Shown: positions 25,809 to 33,964, counted from the stretch's first letter. The stretch is DNA of 64,000 nucleotides from JAPHTQ01 sp050295975 (GCA_050295975.1 JBNKQR010000007.1:1-64000); one strand, 5' to 3'. Notes: generated by a model not told the origin, from the letters alone. Program-made: numbers and translations.

Positions 25809-27179
25809 TTAGCGGATGTTAATAACGCTCTGGGTGATCTGGTCTTCAGTCGAGATCATCTTGGCGTTGGCCTGGAAGTCGCGCTGAGCGACGATCATGT
25901 TGACCAACTGCTTGGAGATATCGACGTTGGAAGCCTCTAGCGCACCCGACTGCAACACACCCACGGTGGAAGAACCTGGCGCACTCACCAGCGGGGCACC
26001 GGAGTCATAGGTCTCGGTCCACATGGTGTCGCCATTTGGTTGTAAACCCTGGGCATTGGCAAAGTTAGCCAGTGCGACCTGACCCAGTCCACGGGTCTGG
26101 CCATTGGTGTAACGGGCAAAAATCACCCCGATTTCACTCACATCAAGACCGGAAAGACGACCAGTGGAGAAGCCGTCCTGGGTCAGGGCGTTGACCGCGA
26201 AACTACTGCCGTATTGGGTGGTGCCAGACATATCCAGGTCGAAATCTGAAAAAACACCACCAGTGATATCGGCCAGCGTTTGCGCCGTCGCCAGGCCAGT
26301 AGCGGGGTCATAGACGATGTAGTTACCACCGCCAGCGTTGTAATCGATGGAGACACCTGCACCTGACGCAGGTACCACACCTGTCAGGGTACCTGCGGTA
26401 TCAAAGGTCATCGTCGCCGCATCACCGGCCACACCACCCGCTGGTGGGATCTCGATCTCGGTACGGGTACCGGTGGTATCGGTGGCCGTCACCCAGGTAT
26501 GCACATCCCAGTCGCTGGTGCCGGGTACAGCAGGCGGACGACGCACGAAGTACATAGTCGTCAGCAGCGCATTACCCAGTGAATCGTAAGTGGTCAATGA
26601 AGTGGTGCTGGTATAGGTGCTGGGGTCGGTGCGATCAAACGGGGTCACCCCTCCATCGATGGTCGCCTCGTTGGCATCCAGATTGAGCACCGCAGAGATG
26701 CCACCGTTGGTGGTCAGCGCGCCTGTTGGGCTCGGCGGTTGATTAGAGGTATCAACCTGCATGCTACCCAGTGCCCCGGTAATGGTACCGGTCGGTGTTG
26801 CCAGGAAACCGGTCAACTGCTGACCAGTAGCGTTGACGATATAACCGTTGGAGTCGACCCGGAACATACCGGCACGACAATAGGAAATGGCACCGTTATC
26901 GTCGAGGCGGAAAAAGCCATCACCGTTGATCGCCAGGTCCAGTGGGTTGTCGGTAAATTCGATGTTGCCCTGGGTAAACTGCTGCGACACGCTGGCCAGC
27001 TTTACCCCGCCGCCGATGGCAGTGGATGAGGTACCGTAGACACTGGCGGCATAGACATCGGCAAACTCTGCACGCGACAGTTTGAAGCCTGTGGTGCTGG
27101 AGTTAGCGATGTTGTTACCGGTAACACTCAGGTTACCCTGGGCTGCCGACAATCCGGTTAGTGCTGTTTGAAAGGACAT
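25809..27179 (-). CDS. flgE: Flagellar hook protein FlgE
   Basis: Hook (universal joint) subunit, 456 residues. The N-terminus MSFQTALTGLSAAQGNLSV with the following NNIANSSTTGFKLSRAEF, and the C-terminal VDISKQLVNMIVAQRDFQAN helix, are diagnostic. The middle carries the FlgE D1/D2 domains. The segment SYCRAGMF has Cys where Thr or Ser (YTRAG/YSRAG) is usual, a single unpaired Cys in an otherwise Cys-free protein. It lies 34 nt after flgD. Confidence 0.96.
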   Translation of the reverse strand: MSFQTALTGLSAAQGNLSVTGNNIANSSTTGFKLSRAEFADVYAASVYGTSSTAIGGGVKLASVSQQFTQGNIEFTDNPLDLAINGDGFFRLDDNGAISYCRAGMFRVDSNGYIVNATGQQLTGFLATPTGTITGALGSMQVDTSNQPPSPTGALTTNGGISAVLNLDANEATIDGGVTPFDRTDPSTYTSTTSLTTYDSLGNALLTTMYFVRRPPAVPGTSDWDVHTWVTATDTTGTRTEIEIPPAGGVAGDAATMTFDTAGTLTGVVPASGAGVSIDYNAGGGNYIVYDPATGLATAQTLADITGGVFSDFDLDMSGTTQYGSSFAVNALTQDGFSTGRLSGLDVSEIGVIFARYTNGQTRGLGQVALANFANAQGLQPNGDTMWTETYDSGAPLVSAPGSSTVGVLQSGALEASNVDISKQLVNMIVAQRDFQANAKMISTEDQITQSVINIR

Positions 27180-27213
27180 GGTGTTTCTCCTCTATATAGC
27201 CGGTGCTATTCGA

Positions 27214-27891
27214 TCACATAATTTTGCTGACAATGGACATGGGTACTTCACCCTGTCCTGTCACGTTTAAGGTAATGCCGTTGCCGCCACCAAGAACCAC
27301 GCTCTCCACAGGTGCGTAGAAAGCGGTAGCCAGTTCGTAATTTTCACCCTCGTAGGCTGCTTCAACCTTAAAGTCATACTGGCCTGCGGGTAGACGACTG
27401 CCATCATCCGCATTGCCATCCCAGCTGAACTCAATCTCTCCCCCCGATTGCTGCCCCATATTGATGGTGCGCACCAGTTGACCCGATGAGTCGTAGACGT
27501 AGACATTCATGTTGGTGGTTGAAGCGGGTAGTACCGCTGCCCCAGTAACCGTACCGGTATCACTCAACGCCGCCGTATTGCTATCGACCAGTACCTGACG
27601 GCCCACTAGTGCCGAGGCCTGCAGCGCCTGATTGGACTGCATGGAAGCAGCGAACTCGCTGAAGGTCGTACTCAAATCGTTGATCCCGGAGACACTCTGA
27701 AACTGTGCTAACTGGGCAATGAACTGACCGTTTTCCATCGGACTGAGTGGATCCTGATTCTGCATCTGCGCCAACATCAGCCGCATAAAGGCATCCTGTC
27801 CCAGCTCATTGCTTGAATTGGTGTTGGTTTGCGGAGTCTGCGACACACCAAGGTTGTCGTAGACACTGGAGTTGGGATTAATTGTTGTCAT
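27214..27891 (-). CDS. flgD: Hook assembly scaffold FlgD
   Basis: Transient hook cap needed for FlgE polymerisation, 225 residues. The conserved N-terminal block LGQDAFMRLMLAQMQNQDP and following MENGQFIAQLAQFQSV are diagnostic. The C-terminal half is the FlgD Ig-like/tudor-like region with the DGSRLPAGQYDFKVEA signature. It sits 19 nt after flgC and 34 nt before flgE. Confidence 0.97.
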   Translation of the reverse strand: MTTINPNSSVYDNLGVSQTPQTNTNSSNELGQDAFMRLMLAQMQNQDPLSPMENGQFIAQLAQFQSVSGINDLSTTFSEFAASMQSNQALQASALVGRQVLVDSNTAALSDTGTVTGAAVLPASTTNMNVYVYDSSGQLVRTINMGQQSGGEIEFSWDGNADDGSRLPAGQYDFKVEAAYEGENYELATAFYAPVESVVLGGGNGITLNVTGQGEVPMSIVSKIM

Positions 27892-27910
27892 GATTCAGGC
27901 TCCTCTGCGC

Positions 27911-28327
27911 TTACTGCCCGAGCGTGATGGTGCGCAACATCAACTGCTTGGCGGTGTTAATCACCTCGACATTGCTCTGATAGGAACGGGATGCGGAGAT
28001 CATATTGGCCATCTCCTCCACCACATTGACGTTAGGCAGGAAGATGTAACCCTCTTCGTTCGCCTGCGGATGATCCGGGTTGTACTGTTTCTGCAGCGGT
28101 GCCTGACTTTCGACGATGCCCTTCACCTGAACCCCGACGCTATAGTCATCCCCACCGGTTTGCGCCTTAAGCATGGAGGCGAATACCGGCTGGCGTGCAC
28201 GGTAGGTCTCACCAGAACTGCTGCTGGCGCTATTGGCGTTGGCCAGGTTGCTGGCAGTTGTGTTGAGACGAACCGACTCGGCGCTGAGCGCAGAACCGGC
28301 AACATCAAATACCTTGAACATGGACAT
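27911..28327 (-). CDS. flgC: Proximal rod protein FlgC
   Basis: Proximal rod subunit, 138 residues. Its signature N-terminus ends in SVRLNTTASNLANANS, it has the conserved RQPVFASMLK block, and it ends with NVVEEMANMISASRSYQSNVEVIN. Its length and its place 2 nt after flgB are standard. FlgC joins the flgBCDEFGHIJKL transcript that starts at the sigma-54 promoter before flgB. Confidence 0.97.
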   Translation of the reverse strand: MSMFKVFDVAGSALSAESVRLNTTASNLANANSASSSSGETYRARQPVFASMLKAQTGGDDYSVGVQVKGIVESQAPLQKQYNPDHPQANEEGYIFLPNVNVVEEMANMISASRSYQSNVEVINTAKQLMLRTITLGQ

Positions 28328-28329
28328 AA

Positions 28330-28731
28330 TTAATCTCCTCTAATCGCCTTGCGCAGCGTCTTGATACGGCCATCGATAAAACTCAGAGTGGCCTGATACT
28401 GCAGTGCGTTTTCCATAAACTTGGCCTTCTCTACCTGAGGGTCGACGGTGTTGCCATCGATGGAAGGCTGTAGCGGGTTGCGGTACAGGGCATCGCTCAC
28501 CGGGGCGTCCCCATCACCGCCGAGGTGACGGGCATTGGTAGTGCGCAGAGTCGCACTCTGCGCTGGTGTTTCGGTCTGGTACTCCGCCAACACGTTTCGA
28601 AAATCGACATCACGGGCCTTGTAGTTGGGCGTATCCGCATTGGCCAGGTTGGATGAGAGCAGCTCCATACGCTGCGCCCGCAACTTCAGCGCGATTTCGT
28701 GAATTCCCAGTGTGTCGTCCAGATTTGCCAT
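28330..28731 (-). CDS. flgB: Proximal rod protein FlgB
   Basis: First gene of the rod-hook operon. It has 133 residues from the ATG at 28731; the frame is open for another 75 codons upstream, but that stretch contains the promoter and is not FlgB-like. Rod signature AQRMELLSSNLANADTPNYK and C-terminal KAKFMENALQYQATL-like helix (here EKAKFMENALQYQATLSF). A sigma-54 promoter lies ~40 nt upstream of the start. Confidence 0.96.
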   Translation of the reverse strand: MANLDDTLGIHEIALKLRAQRMELLSSNLANADTPNYKARDVDFRNVLAEYQTETPAQSATLRTTNARHLGGDGDAPVSDALYRNPLQPSIDGNTVDPQVEKAKFMENALQYQATLSFIDGRIKTLRKAIRGD

Positions 28732-28769
28732 TTTCCCGTCTCCTGAAACGGACCTCGCAACTGAGAGAT

Positions 28770-28785
28770 AGCAATCCCTGTGCCA
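28770..28785 (-). promoter_or_regulatory. Sigma-54 promoter of the flgB-flgL operon
   Basis: The minus strand reads TGGCACA-N4-TTGCT, a textbook RpoN site with GG at 28784-28783 and GC at 28772-28771. The transcription start would fall near 28759, leaving a ~28-nt leader before the flgB ATG. Confidence 0.85.
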
Positions 28786-28840
28786 AACGAATATTTCCTT
28801 TACATACAAAGTGTTAGCGTTAGCGCGGGAGGCTATGAAA

Positions 28841-28951
28841 GCGGCAAGGCGGCAAAAAAATGCCGCCATGGGCGGCAATGACCGGTTGCTTTCGGGAACA
28901 ACAGCAGGATCGTCAAGAATCTGACTGGAGAGAACGCAAGGTGAACTTGCG
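28841..28951. repeat. GCGGCA repeats and hairpins upstream of flgB
   Basis: GCGGCA occurs three times as direct copies (28841, 28849, 28872). The middle one forms a perfect 7-bp hairpin, GGCGGCA (28848-28854) with TGCCGCC (28861-28867), around an A6 loop. A second hairpin CGCAAG/CTTGCG lies at 28935-28951. No gene is visible between the flgB promoter and the tRNA-linked element at 28998. A regulatory or untranslated-RNA role is possible but unsupported. Confidence 0.4.
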
Positions 28952-28997
28952 AACAATTACCGCAGAGGAAGGGGAGACGGAGGGATAGGGATATATT

Positions 28998-29176
28998 TGG
29001 TGCCCCGGACATGAGTACTCGGCCTATGGCCTCGCCCTACGGGCCGCCGTCGCTTCGCTCCGACGTTCCCCGCGGCTGTGCCGCGTGGTCGAACACTTGA
29101 TCACAGCGCCAGAGCTTCGAATCCCGGAAGGGGCGGCTGTATGAGATAAATGGGTAATAGAAAGGCTGTTTTAAAA
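28998..29176 (-). repeat. tRNA-linked hairpin element 1 (downstream of tRNA-Arg CCT)
   Basis: A 179-bp non-coding segment bounded by TGGTGCCCCG at 28998-29007 and the same 10 bases at 29177-29186, the 3' end (acceptor plus CCA) of tRNA-Arg(CCT). Inside lie four consecutive hairpins: GGCC-TAT-GGCC (29021-29031), GCCC-TAC-GGGC (29034-29044), CGTCG/CGACG (29048-29065) and CGCGGC-TGT-GCCGCG (29071-29085). These are followed by TCGAAC and a TTCGAATCCCGG T-arm-like stretch. It resembles a miniature element inserted at, or duplicated from, the tRNA 3' end. Its bounds are judged from the direct repeat only. Confidence 0.65.
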
Positions 29177-29253
29177 TGGTGCCCCGAAGAGGATTCGAAC
29201 CTCTGGCCTTCCCCTTAGGAGGGGGACGCTCTATCCAGCTGAGCTACCGGGGC
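29177..29253 (-). tRNA. tRNA-Arg (anticodon CCT)
   Basis: Complete 77-nt cloverleaf on the minus strand including the encoded CCA. Acceptor GCCCCGG pairs with TCGGGGC, followed by discriminator A. The D arm contains AGCTCAGCTGGATAGAGC. The anticodon stem TCCCC/GGGGA holds loop CTCCTAA (anticodon CCT, reading AGG). The T arm is AGAGG-TTCGAAT-CCTCT. It lies between the PilZ brake gene and the flgB operon. Confidence 0.97.
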
Positions 29254-29289
29254 GTGGCCCGGGATTCTAACATCGAACAGGCAGGGCTT

Positions 29290-30054
29290 CTATTTCGGTG
29301 GGGAGATTGGCTCGCGACGCATGCGTAGCAGACGACGTTCCAGGTCGGCGGTACAACGCTGCAGGATATGCTCTTTCTGCGCATCCAGGCCAACGAAGAT
29401 CCCGCCAACAATATCGATATTGGCACCCGCGCTTCGCCGGTCGCAAAACTCCACCTTGCAGGAGAGAGATGATTCGGCCGGAAAATGGAGCACGCAGGGA
29501 ATAACGGTATCGAGTGGAAGCGCGTTGTTCTTTGACACCAGGAATCCGATGCCGCTGCCGGAGATGTCGTAGACCCTGGCCGGATGGGAAGCACCGCGCT
29601 GATCGTATACCTCTGCCGGGATCTCCAGCTTGGCAACCACGATTCGATGTCCCTCGCGGCGCTGCATGTAGTTTACCGTTTCCGGCAGATGCAGACGGAA
29701 ATAGGAGAGTCCATCCGTCTCTTCCACCCCGTCCAGGCGTGCACTGAATTCCATTGCCCCGCTGCCCAGATGAGCAAACAGCTGGAGCTCACCAAGTCGG
29801 AGTAGTTGCTCGTGTCCCTCTCTGGGAAAGAGATCATCAAGTAGCAGGGTGTTAGTTTGCGGATCGACGCTAAGGACGGTGCTGGTGTAGCGTGCATCAC
29901 TTCCGGGAAGCATGACACTAACCAGTTCGCGACGACGAATAAGACTTTGCAGTAGGGTCAGCACGTACGTGCGCCCTCTCATTTCGCGGAAATCTTGCTC
30001 TGCTTCGTTTTGTAATCCTGTACTCGCCACAATGGCACTCCAGCTATCGGTCAC
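29290..30054 (-). CDS. YcgR-like PilZ protein (c-di-GMP flagellar brake)
   Basis: 254-residue cytoplasmic protein with an N-terminal YcgR/YcgR_2-type beta domain (~35-125) and a C-terminal PilZ domain (~130-245). The c-di-GMP-binding residues are intact: R133xxxR137 in the linker, and D163-x-S165-x-x-G168. Proteins of this build bind the motor on c-di-GMP and slow flagellar rotation. Its place between flgN and the tRNA, inside the flagellar region, supports that role. The name YcgR is not asserted because sequence identity cannot be measured here. Confidence 0.85.
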   Translation of the reverse strand: MTDSWSAIVASTGLQNEAEQDFREMRGRTYVLTLLQSLIRRRELVSVMLPGSDARYTSTVLSVDPQTNTLLLDDLFPREGHEQLLRLGELQLFAHLGSGAMEFSARLDGVEETDGLSYFRLHLPETVNYMQRREGHRIVVAKLEIPAEVYDQRGASHPARVYDISGSGIGFLVSKNNALPLDTVIPCVLHFPAESSLSCKVEFCDRRSAGANIDIVGGIFVGLDAQKEHILQRCTADLERRLLRMRREPISPPK

Positions 30055-30131
30055 AGCGAGTGTAGCTGTTTCACCAGATCAACACACTACAACAAAAGTG
30101 GATATTGGAGGGTTCCAAAAAAGGTTTAAAT

Positions 30132-30614
30132 CTAGACCTTGAAGGCAGGATTCTGCTCGTATGTGCTTGAGGCATTACCGTTCTGGTCATAGAGCTCGTT
30201 ACCACCGCTCTCACGTCCGAGTAACAGAGCCAACATCTGGCGGGCCTGAATTTGGCTAATATCAAGCATCTTGCCATTAATCTCGTTCTGCTGACGGCAG
30301 CGCTTGAGGAGTGCTTCTACCCCATGCCATAGATCTCTCAAACGGCCGCTCGGCTCCGCATTCAGCAATGCCAGGAAACCATCACGATCCGGGCTATAAC
30401 CAGCCTGCTGTAGCAGTGAGGCCCGCTCGGAGGCATAACCATCTAGCCTGCCCAGGCTGCTCTCCTTCTCCGCCACCACCCGCAATAGCTCATCTGCCTT
30501 GCGCTGAGCCAAAGCATCCTGCTCCTGCTCTAAAAGCTCAATGAGGCTCGAAGCCTGCTGCTCTTCCTGAAGCAGGATCCGCTCAAACTGCTGTTGTTGA
30601 CTGGTAAGGGCCAT
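30132..30614 (-). CDS. flgN: Flagellar export chaperone FlgN
   Basis: 160-residue helical protein from the ATG at 30614, 7 nt after flgM; the frame extends upstream over flgM but without homology. The N-terminal helix (QFERILLQEEQQASSLIELLEQEQDALAQRKADEL split by position) and the later ASERASLLQQAGY fit FlgN, the chaperone for FlgK and FlgL. The order flgA-flgM-flgN is the standard one. The Shine-Dalgarno is weak, so translation may be coupled to flgM. Confidence 0.9.
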   Translation of the reverse strand: MALTSQQQQFERILLQEEQQASSLIELLEQEQDALAQRKADELLRVVAEKESSLGRLDGYASERASLLQQAGYSPDRDGFLALLNAEPSGRLRDLWHGVEALLKRCRQQNEINGKMLDISQIQARQMLALLLGRESGGNELYDQNGNASSTYEQNPAFKV

Positions 30615-30621
30615 GATCGGG

Positions 30622-30945
30622 TTACTTGTTGAGAGCGCTTTCGAATTGCAGCAGGTTATCTGCCACACATGCCGCATCGACCTGATAGCTGCCATTCTCG
30701 ATCGACTGTCGAATCGCGGCCACTTTGTCGTTGTCCACTTCGGGCAAATCGGCCAACGAGGCTTCAATACGTCGCAATTGCCCTGCGGTATCCGTCAGGT
30801 TGACCGAATCAGCGACTGCGGGGCTTTGCGCATCGACCCTGGCTTTCTCCTGTGCGAGCGAATCCCCGCTCTTTTCAAGCTTGCCGCTATCGCCGCTTCT
30901 CGGGGTGTTTACCCCGTTTAAGCCATTGATATTGTTAACAGACAT
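30622..30945 (-). CDS. flgM: Anti-sigma-28 factor FlgM
   Basis: 107-residue inhibitor of FliA, secreted through the finished hook so that late genes (here fliC and flgM itself) switch on. The disordered Ser/Asn/Gly-rich N-terminus and the C-terminal FliA-binding region (VDNDKVAAIRQSIENGSYQV) match the family. A sigma-28 promoter sits just upstream, between flgA and flgM, as known in Salmonella; a second, sigma-54, promoter precedes flgA. Confidence 0.94.
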   Translation of the reverse strand: MSVNNINGLNGVNTPRSGDSGKLEKSGDSLAQEKARVDAQSPAVADSVNLTDTAGQLRRIEASLADLPEVDNDKVAAIRQSIENGSYQVDAACVADNLLQFESALNK

Positions 30946-30972
30946 CCATTTTTCTCCTCTTGCGCAAAGTGG

Positions 30973-30999
30973 TTATCGGCCTCTGCCGCAAGAACTTGA
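30973..30999 (-). promoter_or_regulatory. Sigma-28 promoter of flgM
   Basis: The minus strand reads TCAAGTTC, 11 nt, then GCCGATAA: a perfect FliA -10 and 6 of 8 bases of the -35. It lies in the 66-nt gap between flgA and flgM and ends ~28 nt upstream of the flgM ATG. Confidence 0.82.
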
Positions 31000-31011
31000 G
31001 TGAGCTTGTGC

Positions 31012-31707
31012 TCACATTCTCACACGCACGACGCCCGGTGCAACCACCACGGCCTCGAGCTTCTGTTTGGAAGAGAGGTTGACCACTTCAATCAACTCCC
31101 CACGAGCGCCCGAATCAAGGGCTTTGCCATCCATGCTGACCTGCACCACACCACTAGAGGCGGTAATACTGACCCGCTCACCACGATTAACCAGAATCGG
31201 GGGCTTGACCACACTTCGATCCAGCACGATCCCGGCACGCACCGAACGACGTACCTCCATACCTGCCACATCTTTTATACGGGTATGGTAGCCACCTCTC
31301 AGGTTGCTGATGTCCTGACGATGCAGCTCGACATCTGCTGTGGAGAGACGCTCGCCTCGACCTAATGGACGGGCAGCAACCGCCACTGTCTCATAAACGG
31401 CCAAACGGGCCCGAAGATAGATCGACCAGGAGACCTGCCCCTGACAGCGCAAACCGACGGTTATATTACCCGCACGTTTGCCACCTTTCGGCCAGAAAGG
31501 CTCTAGCGCCCCATCACACTGTGCAAGACGCAGGCGCGGATCGATGGGATCGACCGACACTTCGGTGTCTCCCTTATTCTGCATTGCCTGCTGCTGTAGA
31601 AACTGTGATACCGCCTTGCGCATTGATTGCGGTGTCTGCACCTGTGATGCATCCATCGCCAGCGCAGCTAGCGGAAAAAACAACAGCAACACTATTAACC
31701 TGTACAT
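31012..31707 (-). CDS. flgA: P-ring assembly chaperone FlgA
   Basis: 231-residue periplasmic protein with a Sec signal peptide (YRLIVLLLFFPLAALA, cleavage near residue 17) and a C-terminal SAF/ChapFlgA domain (VAARPLGRGERLSTADVEL and VNRGERVSITASSG). FlgA helps FlgI assemble the P ring. The gene heads flgA-flgM-flgN and diverges from cheV, with a candidate sigma-54 promoter ~160 nt upstream. Confidence 0.95.
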   Translation of the reverse strand: MYRLIVLLLFFPLAALAMDASQVQTPQSMRKAVSQFLQQQAMQNKGDTEVSVDPIDPRLRLAQCDGALEPFWPKGGKRAGNITVGLRCQGQVSWSIYLRARLAVYETVAVAARPLGRGERLSTADVELHRQDISNLRGGYHTRIKDVAGMEVRRSVRAGIVLDRSVVKPPILVNRGERVSITASSGVVQVSMDGKALDSGARGELIEVVNLSSKQKLEAVVVAPGVVRVRM

Positions 31708-31865
31708 GGTATCGCTACCCCTTGTCCCCTTAGTGGCCCAACGGCCTATCTTGCGGAAACATTGTAATATTGCTATTTGACGACCATATTCACGGAGTGG
31801 CTGCGCGCAGGGAGAACAGGGCGCGCCAAATATCCGTCATACAGCACATACCTGACTCTAGTTCA

Positions 31866-31881
31866 TGCAAGGGGTGTGCCG
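31866..31881 (-). promoter_or_regulatory. Candidate sigma-54 promoter of flgAMN
   Basis: The minus strand reads CGGCACA-N4-TTGCA with GG at 31880-31879 and GC at 31868-31867, the right spacing. The first base is C instead of the usual T. Predicted leader to flgA is ~148 nt, so it is longer than at the other RpoN promoters here. Confidence 0.58.
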
Positions 31882-31947
31882 TTTCTTCTGAGGAGGCATT
31901 GCGATGCCCATGGTTAACCACGGCAAAACTGCGACAGGGATCCTTCG

Positions 31948-32910
31948 ATGACTGGAGTACTGGACGGTGTCGATCGCCGTACTTGCCTTGCCGGACACAA
32001 TCGCCTGGAATTACTGCTCTTCACACTTAATGGAAGGCAGCGCTACGGTATCAATGTGTTCAAGGTCCAGGAGGTGATTCAATGCCCACCTCTCACTACC
32101 GTACCGAATTCTCATGCGGCAGTAAGAGGCGTGGCAAACCTGCGCGGTAGAACTATCAGTCTTATCGACCTGCGCAAGGCTCTCGGTGGTTTGCCCTTGA
32201 ACGACCTGGAAAACTGCTTCGTCATCATCACCGAATACAATCGAAGCACCCAGGGATTTCTGGTACAGAGTGTCGACCGCATCGTTAACCTAAACTGGGA
32301 TGAAATCCTGCCGCCACCACGAGAAGCCGGTAACACCTACATGACCGCCGTTACCCGACTGGATAACGAACTCATTGAAATCATCGATGTAGAGAAGGTG
32401 TTTGCCGAAGTCATGGGTGGCACCCGCCAGATATCCGACGACGTACTGGCAATGCAAAAACCACAGCAAGGTGCGCGTCACATTCTGGTGGTCGACGACT
32501 CCAGCGTGGCCCGTAATCAGATTAAACAGACCCTGGATCAATTGGGCATAGAAAGCACGCTGGCGCGGAACGGCAAAGAAGGGCTGGACATCCTCAAGAC
32601 CTGGGCGGACGATCCGGTTCCTGTTTCAGAGCGCATCTGCATGGTCATCTCCGATGTTGAGATGCCACAGATGGATGGCTACACCTTCACCACCGAAATT
32701 CGCCAGGACCCACGACTCGCTGATCTCTACATCATCATGCACACCTCACTAAGTGGTGTATTCAACAATGCGCTGGTAAGTCAGGTCGGCGCTGATCGAT
32801 TCATCCCCAAGTTCAAAGCAGACGAACTGGCAACTGCTGTATTGGAACGACTTCAATCCCTGGATGAGACAACTACAGATAACACGGACCCAGCCGATAA
32901 CATGGGATAG
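31948..32910 (+). CDS. cheV: Chemotaxis coupling protein CheV
   Basis: 320-residue hybrid of an N-terminal CheW domain (~18-160, GVANLRGRTISLIDLRKALG) and a receiver domain (178-305) with D183/D184, phosphoacceptor D236 (VISDVEMPQMDG) and a late Lys. It couples chemoreceptors to CheA and may act as an adaptation phosphate sink. It diverges from flgA and is followed 136 nt later by cheR; flgAMN next to cheV-cheR is the common arrangement in Pseudomonas and Vibrio. No sigma-28 or sigma-54 site was found in front of it on this strand. Confidence 0.95.
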   Translation: MTGVLDGVDRRTCLAGHNRLELLLFTLNGRQRYGINVFKVQEVIQCPPLTTVPNSHAAVRGVANLRGRTISLIDLRKALGGLPLNDLENCFVIITEYNRSTQGFLVQSVDRIVNLNWDEILPPPREAGNTYMTAVTRLDNELIEIIDVEKVFAEVMGGTRQISDDVLAMQKPQQGARHILVVDDSSVARNQIKQTLDQLGIESTLARNGKEGLDILKTWADDPVPVSERICMVISDVEMPQMDGYTFTTEIRQDPRLADLYIIMHTSLSGVFNNALVSQVGADRFIPKFKADELATAVLERLQSLDETTTDNTDPADNMG

Positions 32911-33046
32911 GACAAATTAAAATGTCATAGCCGTAGAAGCACCCTTATTAGCTGTACAACACATAGAGACAGGCATTTTACGCTTAATGACAAAGCTGAA
33001 ATTCCTCATATACTATCCACACAACTGTTAGTAACCGGGTACCTTA

Positions 33047-33922
33047 GTGGCCAATTTTGAAATATCTCCCCAGGACTACGATAACTTTCGTCGTTATCTG
33101 GAAGAACACTCCGGTATTGTCCTCGGGGAGAACAAACACTACCTGGTAACCAGCCGACTGAGTCGGTTGATGCGTGAGGTTGGCATTGAGGATTTCAGGA
33201 CCTTGATGCGACAACTCATCAATCAACGCAAATCAAAACTGCATGAGCAGATTGTCGATGCGATGACCACTAACGAAACACTGTGGTTTCGCGATGGTTA
33301 TCCCTTTGAAGTGCTCAAACAGGTCATTCTTCCCGAGCTCTCAGACAAGCGTCTGACACAACTCCGCATCTGGTCGGCCGCATGTTCTTCTGGACAGGAA
33401 GCCTACTCCATCAGCATCACCCTGCAGGAATATCTATCGAGCAGACCCGGTGGTCTACCAGCAGGTATTCAGATCATAGGCACCGACATTTCTGCATCCA
33501 TATTGCGAGAGGCCAACACGGCGCAATATGACAACATGTCACTTATCCGCGGTATGTCTGATGAACGTCGGAAGCGCTATTTTATTCAGCACGGGGATAA
33601 ATGGCAGGTAAGACCTGAAATCAAACAACGGGCCAGTTTCCGTGAAATGAACCTGTTGGGCAGCTATTCGGCCCTGGGACGTTTTGACATTGTATTTTGC
33701 CGCAACGTACTGATCTATTTTTCCAGTCAATTAAAGACCGATATTCTCAACCGTATCGCCAAGACCATGAATCCCGGTGGCTACCTCTTCCTCGGTGGCT
33801 CCGAATCCCCCACCAGTTATACCGATGCCTTTGATCTGTTCCGTACCCCACACGGGGTGGTCTATCGAGTCAAGGAAGCGGCCAGCAACAAAAACGCCTT
33901 CGGCAATCGTTCGACAGGCTAA
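33047..33922 (+). CDS. cheR: Chemotaxis protein methyltransferase CheR
   Basis: SAM-dependent methyltransferase that methylates glutamates of chemoreceptors. It has 291 residues from a GTG start (weak RBS). The N-terminal helical CheR_N domain is at 1-80; the SAM-binding motif WSAACSSGQEAYSIS is at ~106-120; the catalytic-domain block FDIVFCRNVLIYF is at ~205-217; and GYLFLGGSESPTS follows. There is no C-terminal pentapeptide-binding extension beyond the usual core. It follows cheV. Confidence 0.95.
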   Translation: MANFEISPQDYDNFRRYLEEHSGIVLGENKHYLVTSRLSRLMREVGIEDFRTLMRQLINQRKSKLHEQIVDAMTTNETLWFRDGYPFEVLKQVILPELSDKRLTQLRIWSAACSSGQEAYSISITLQEYLSSRPGGLPAGIQIIGTDISASILREANTAQYDNMSLIRGMSDERRKRYFIQHGDKWQVRPEIKQRASFREMNLLGSYSALGRFDIVFCRNVLIYFSSQLKTDILNRIAKTMNPGGYLFLGGSESPTSYTDAFDLFRTPHGVVYRVKEAASNKNAFGNRSTG

Positions 33923-33964
33923 GCACACTCATTTACAACACTCGTTCAATACGGCGTGAGGGCG

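Noticed and set aside
25058..25822. 254-codon plus-strand frame over flgF
   Set aside because: Antisense shadow of a standard flgF; its His/Gly-rich product has no recognisable domain.
31840..31947. Sigma-28-like promoter before cheV
   Set aside because: A TCTAGTTC and a GCCG-type sequence exist on the plus strand but with a 13-nt spacer and poor -10; too weak to report.
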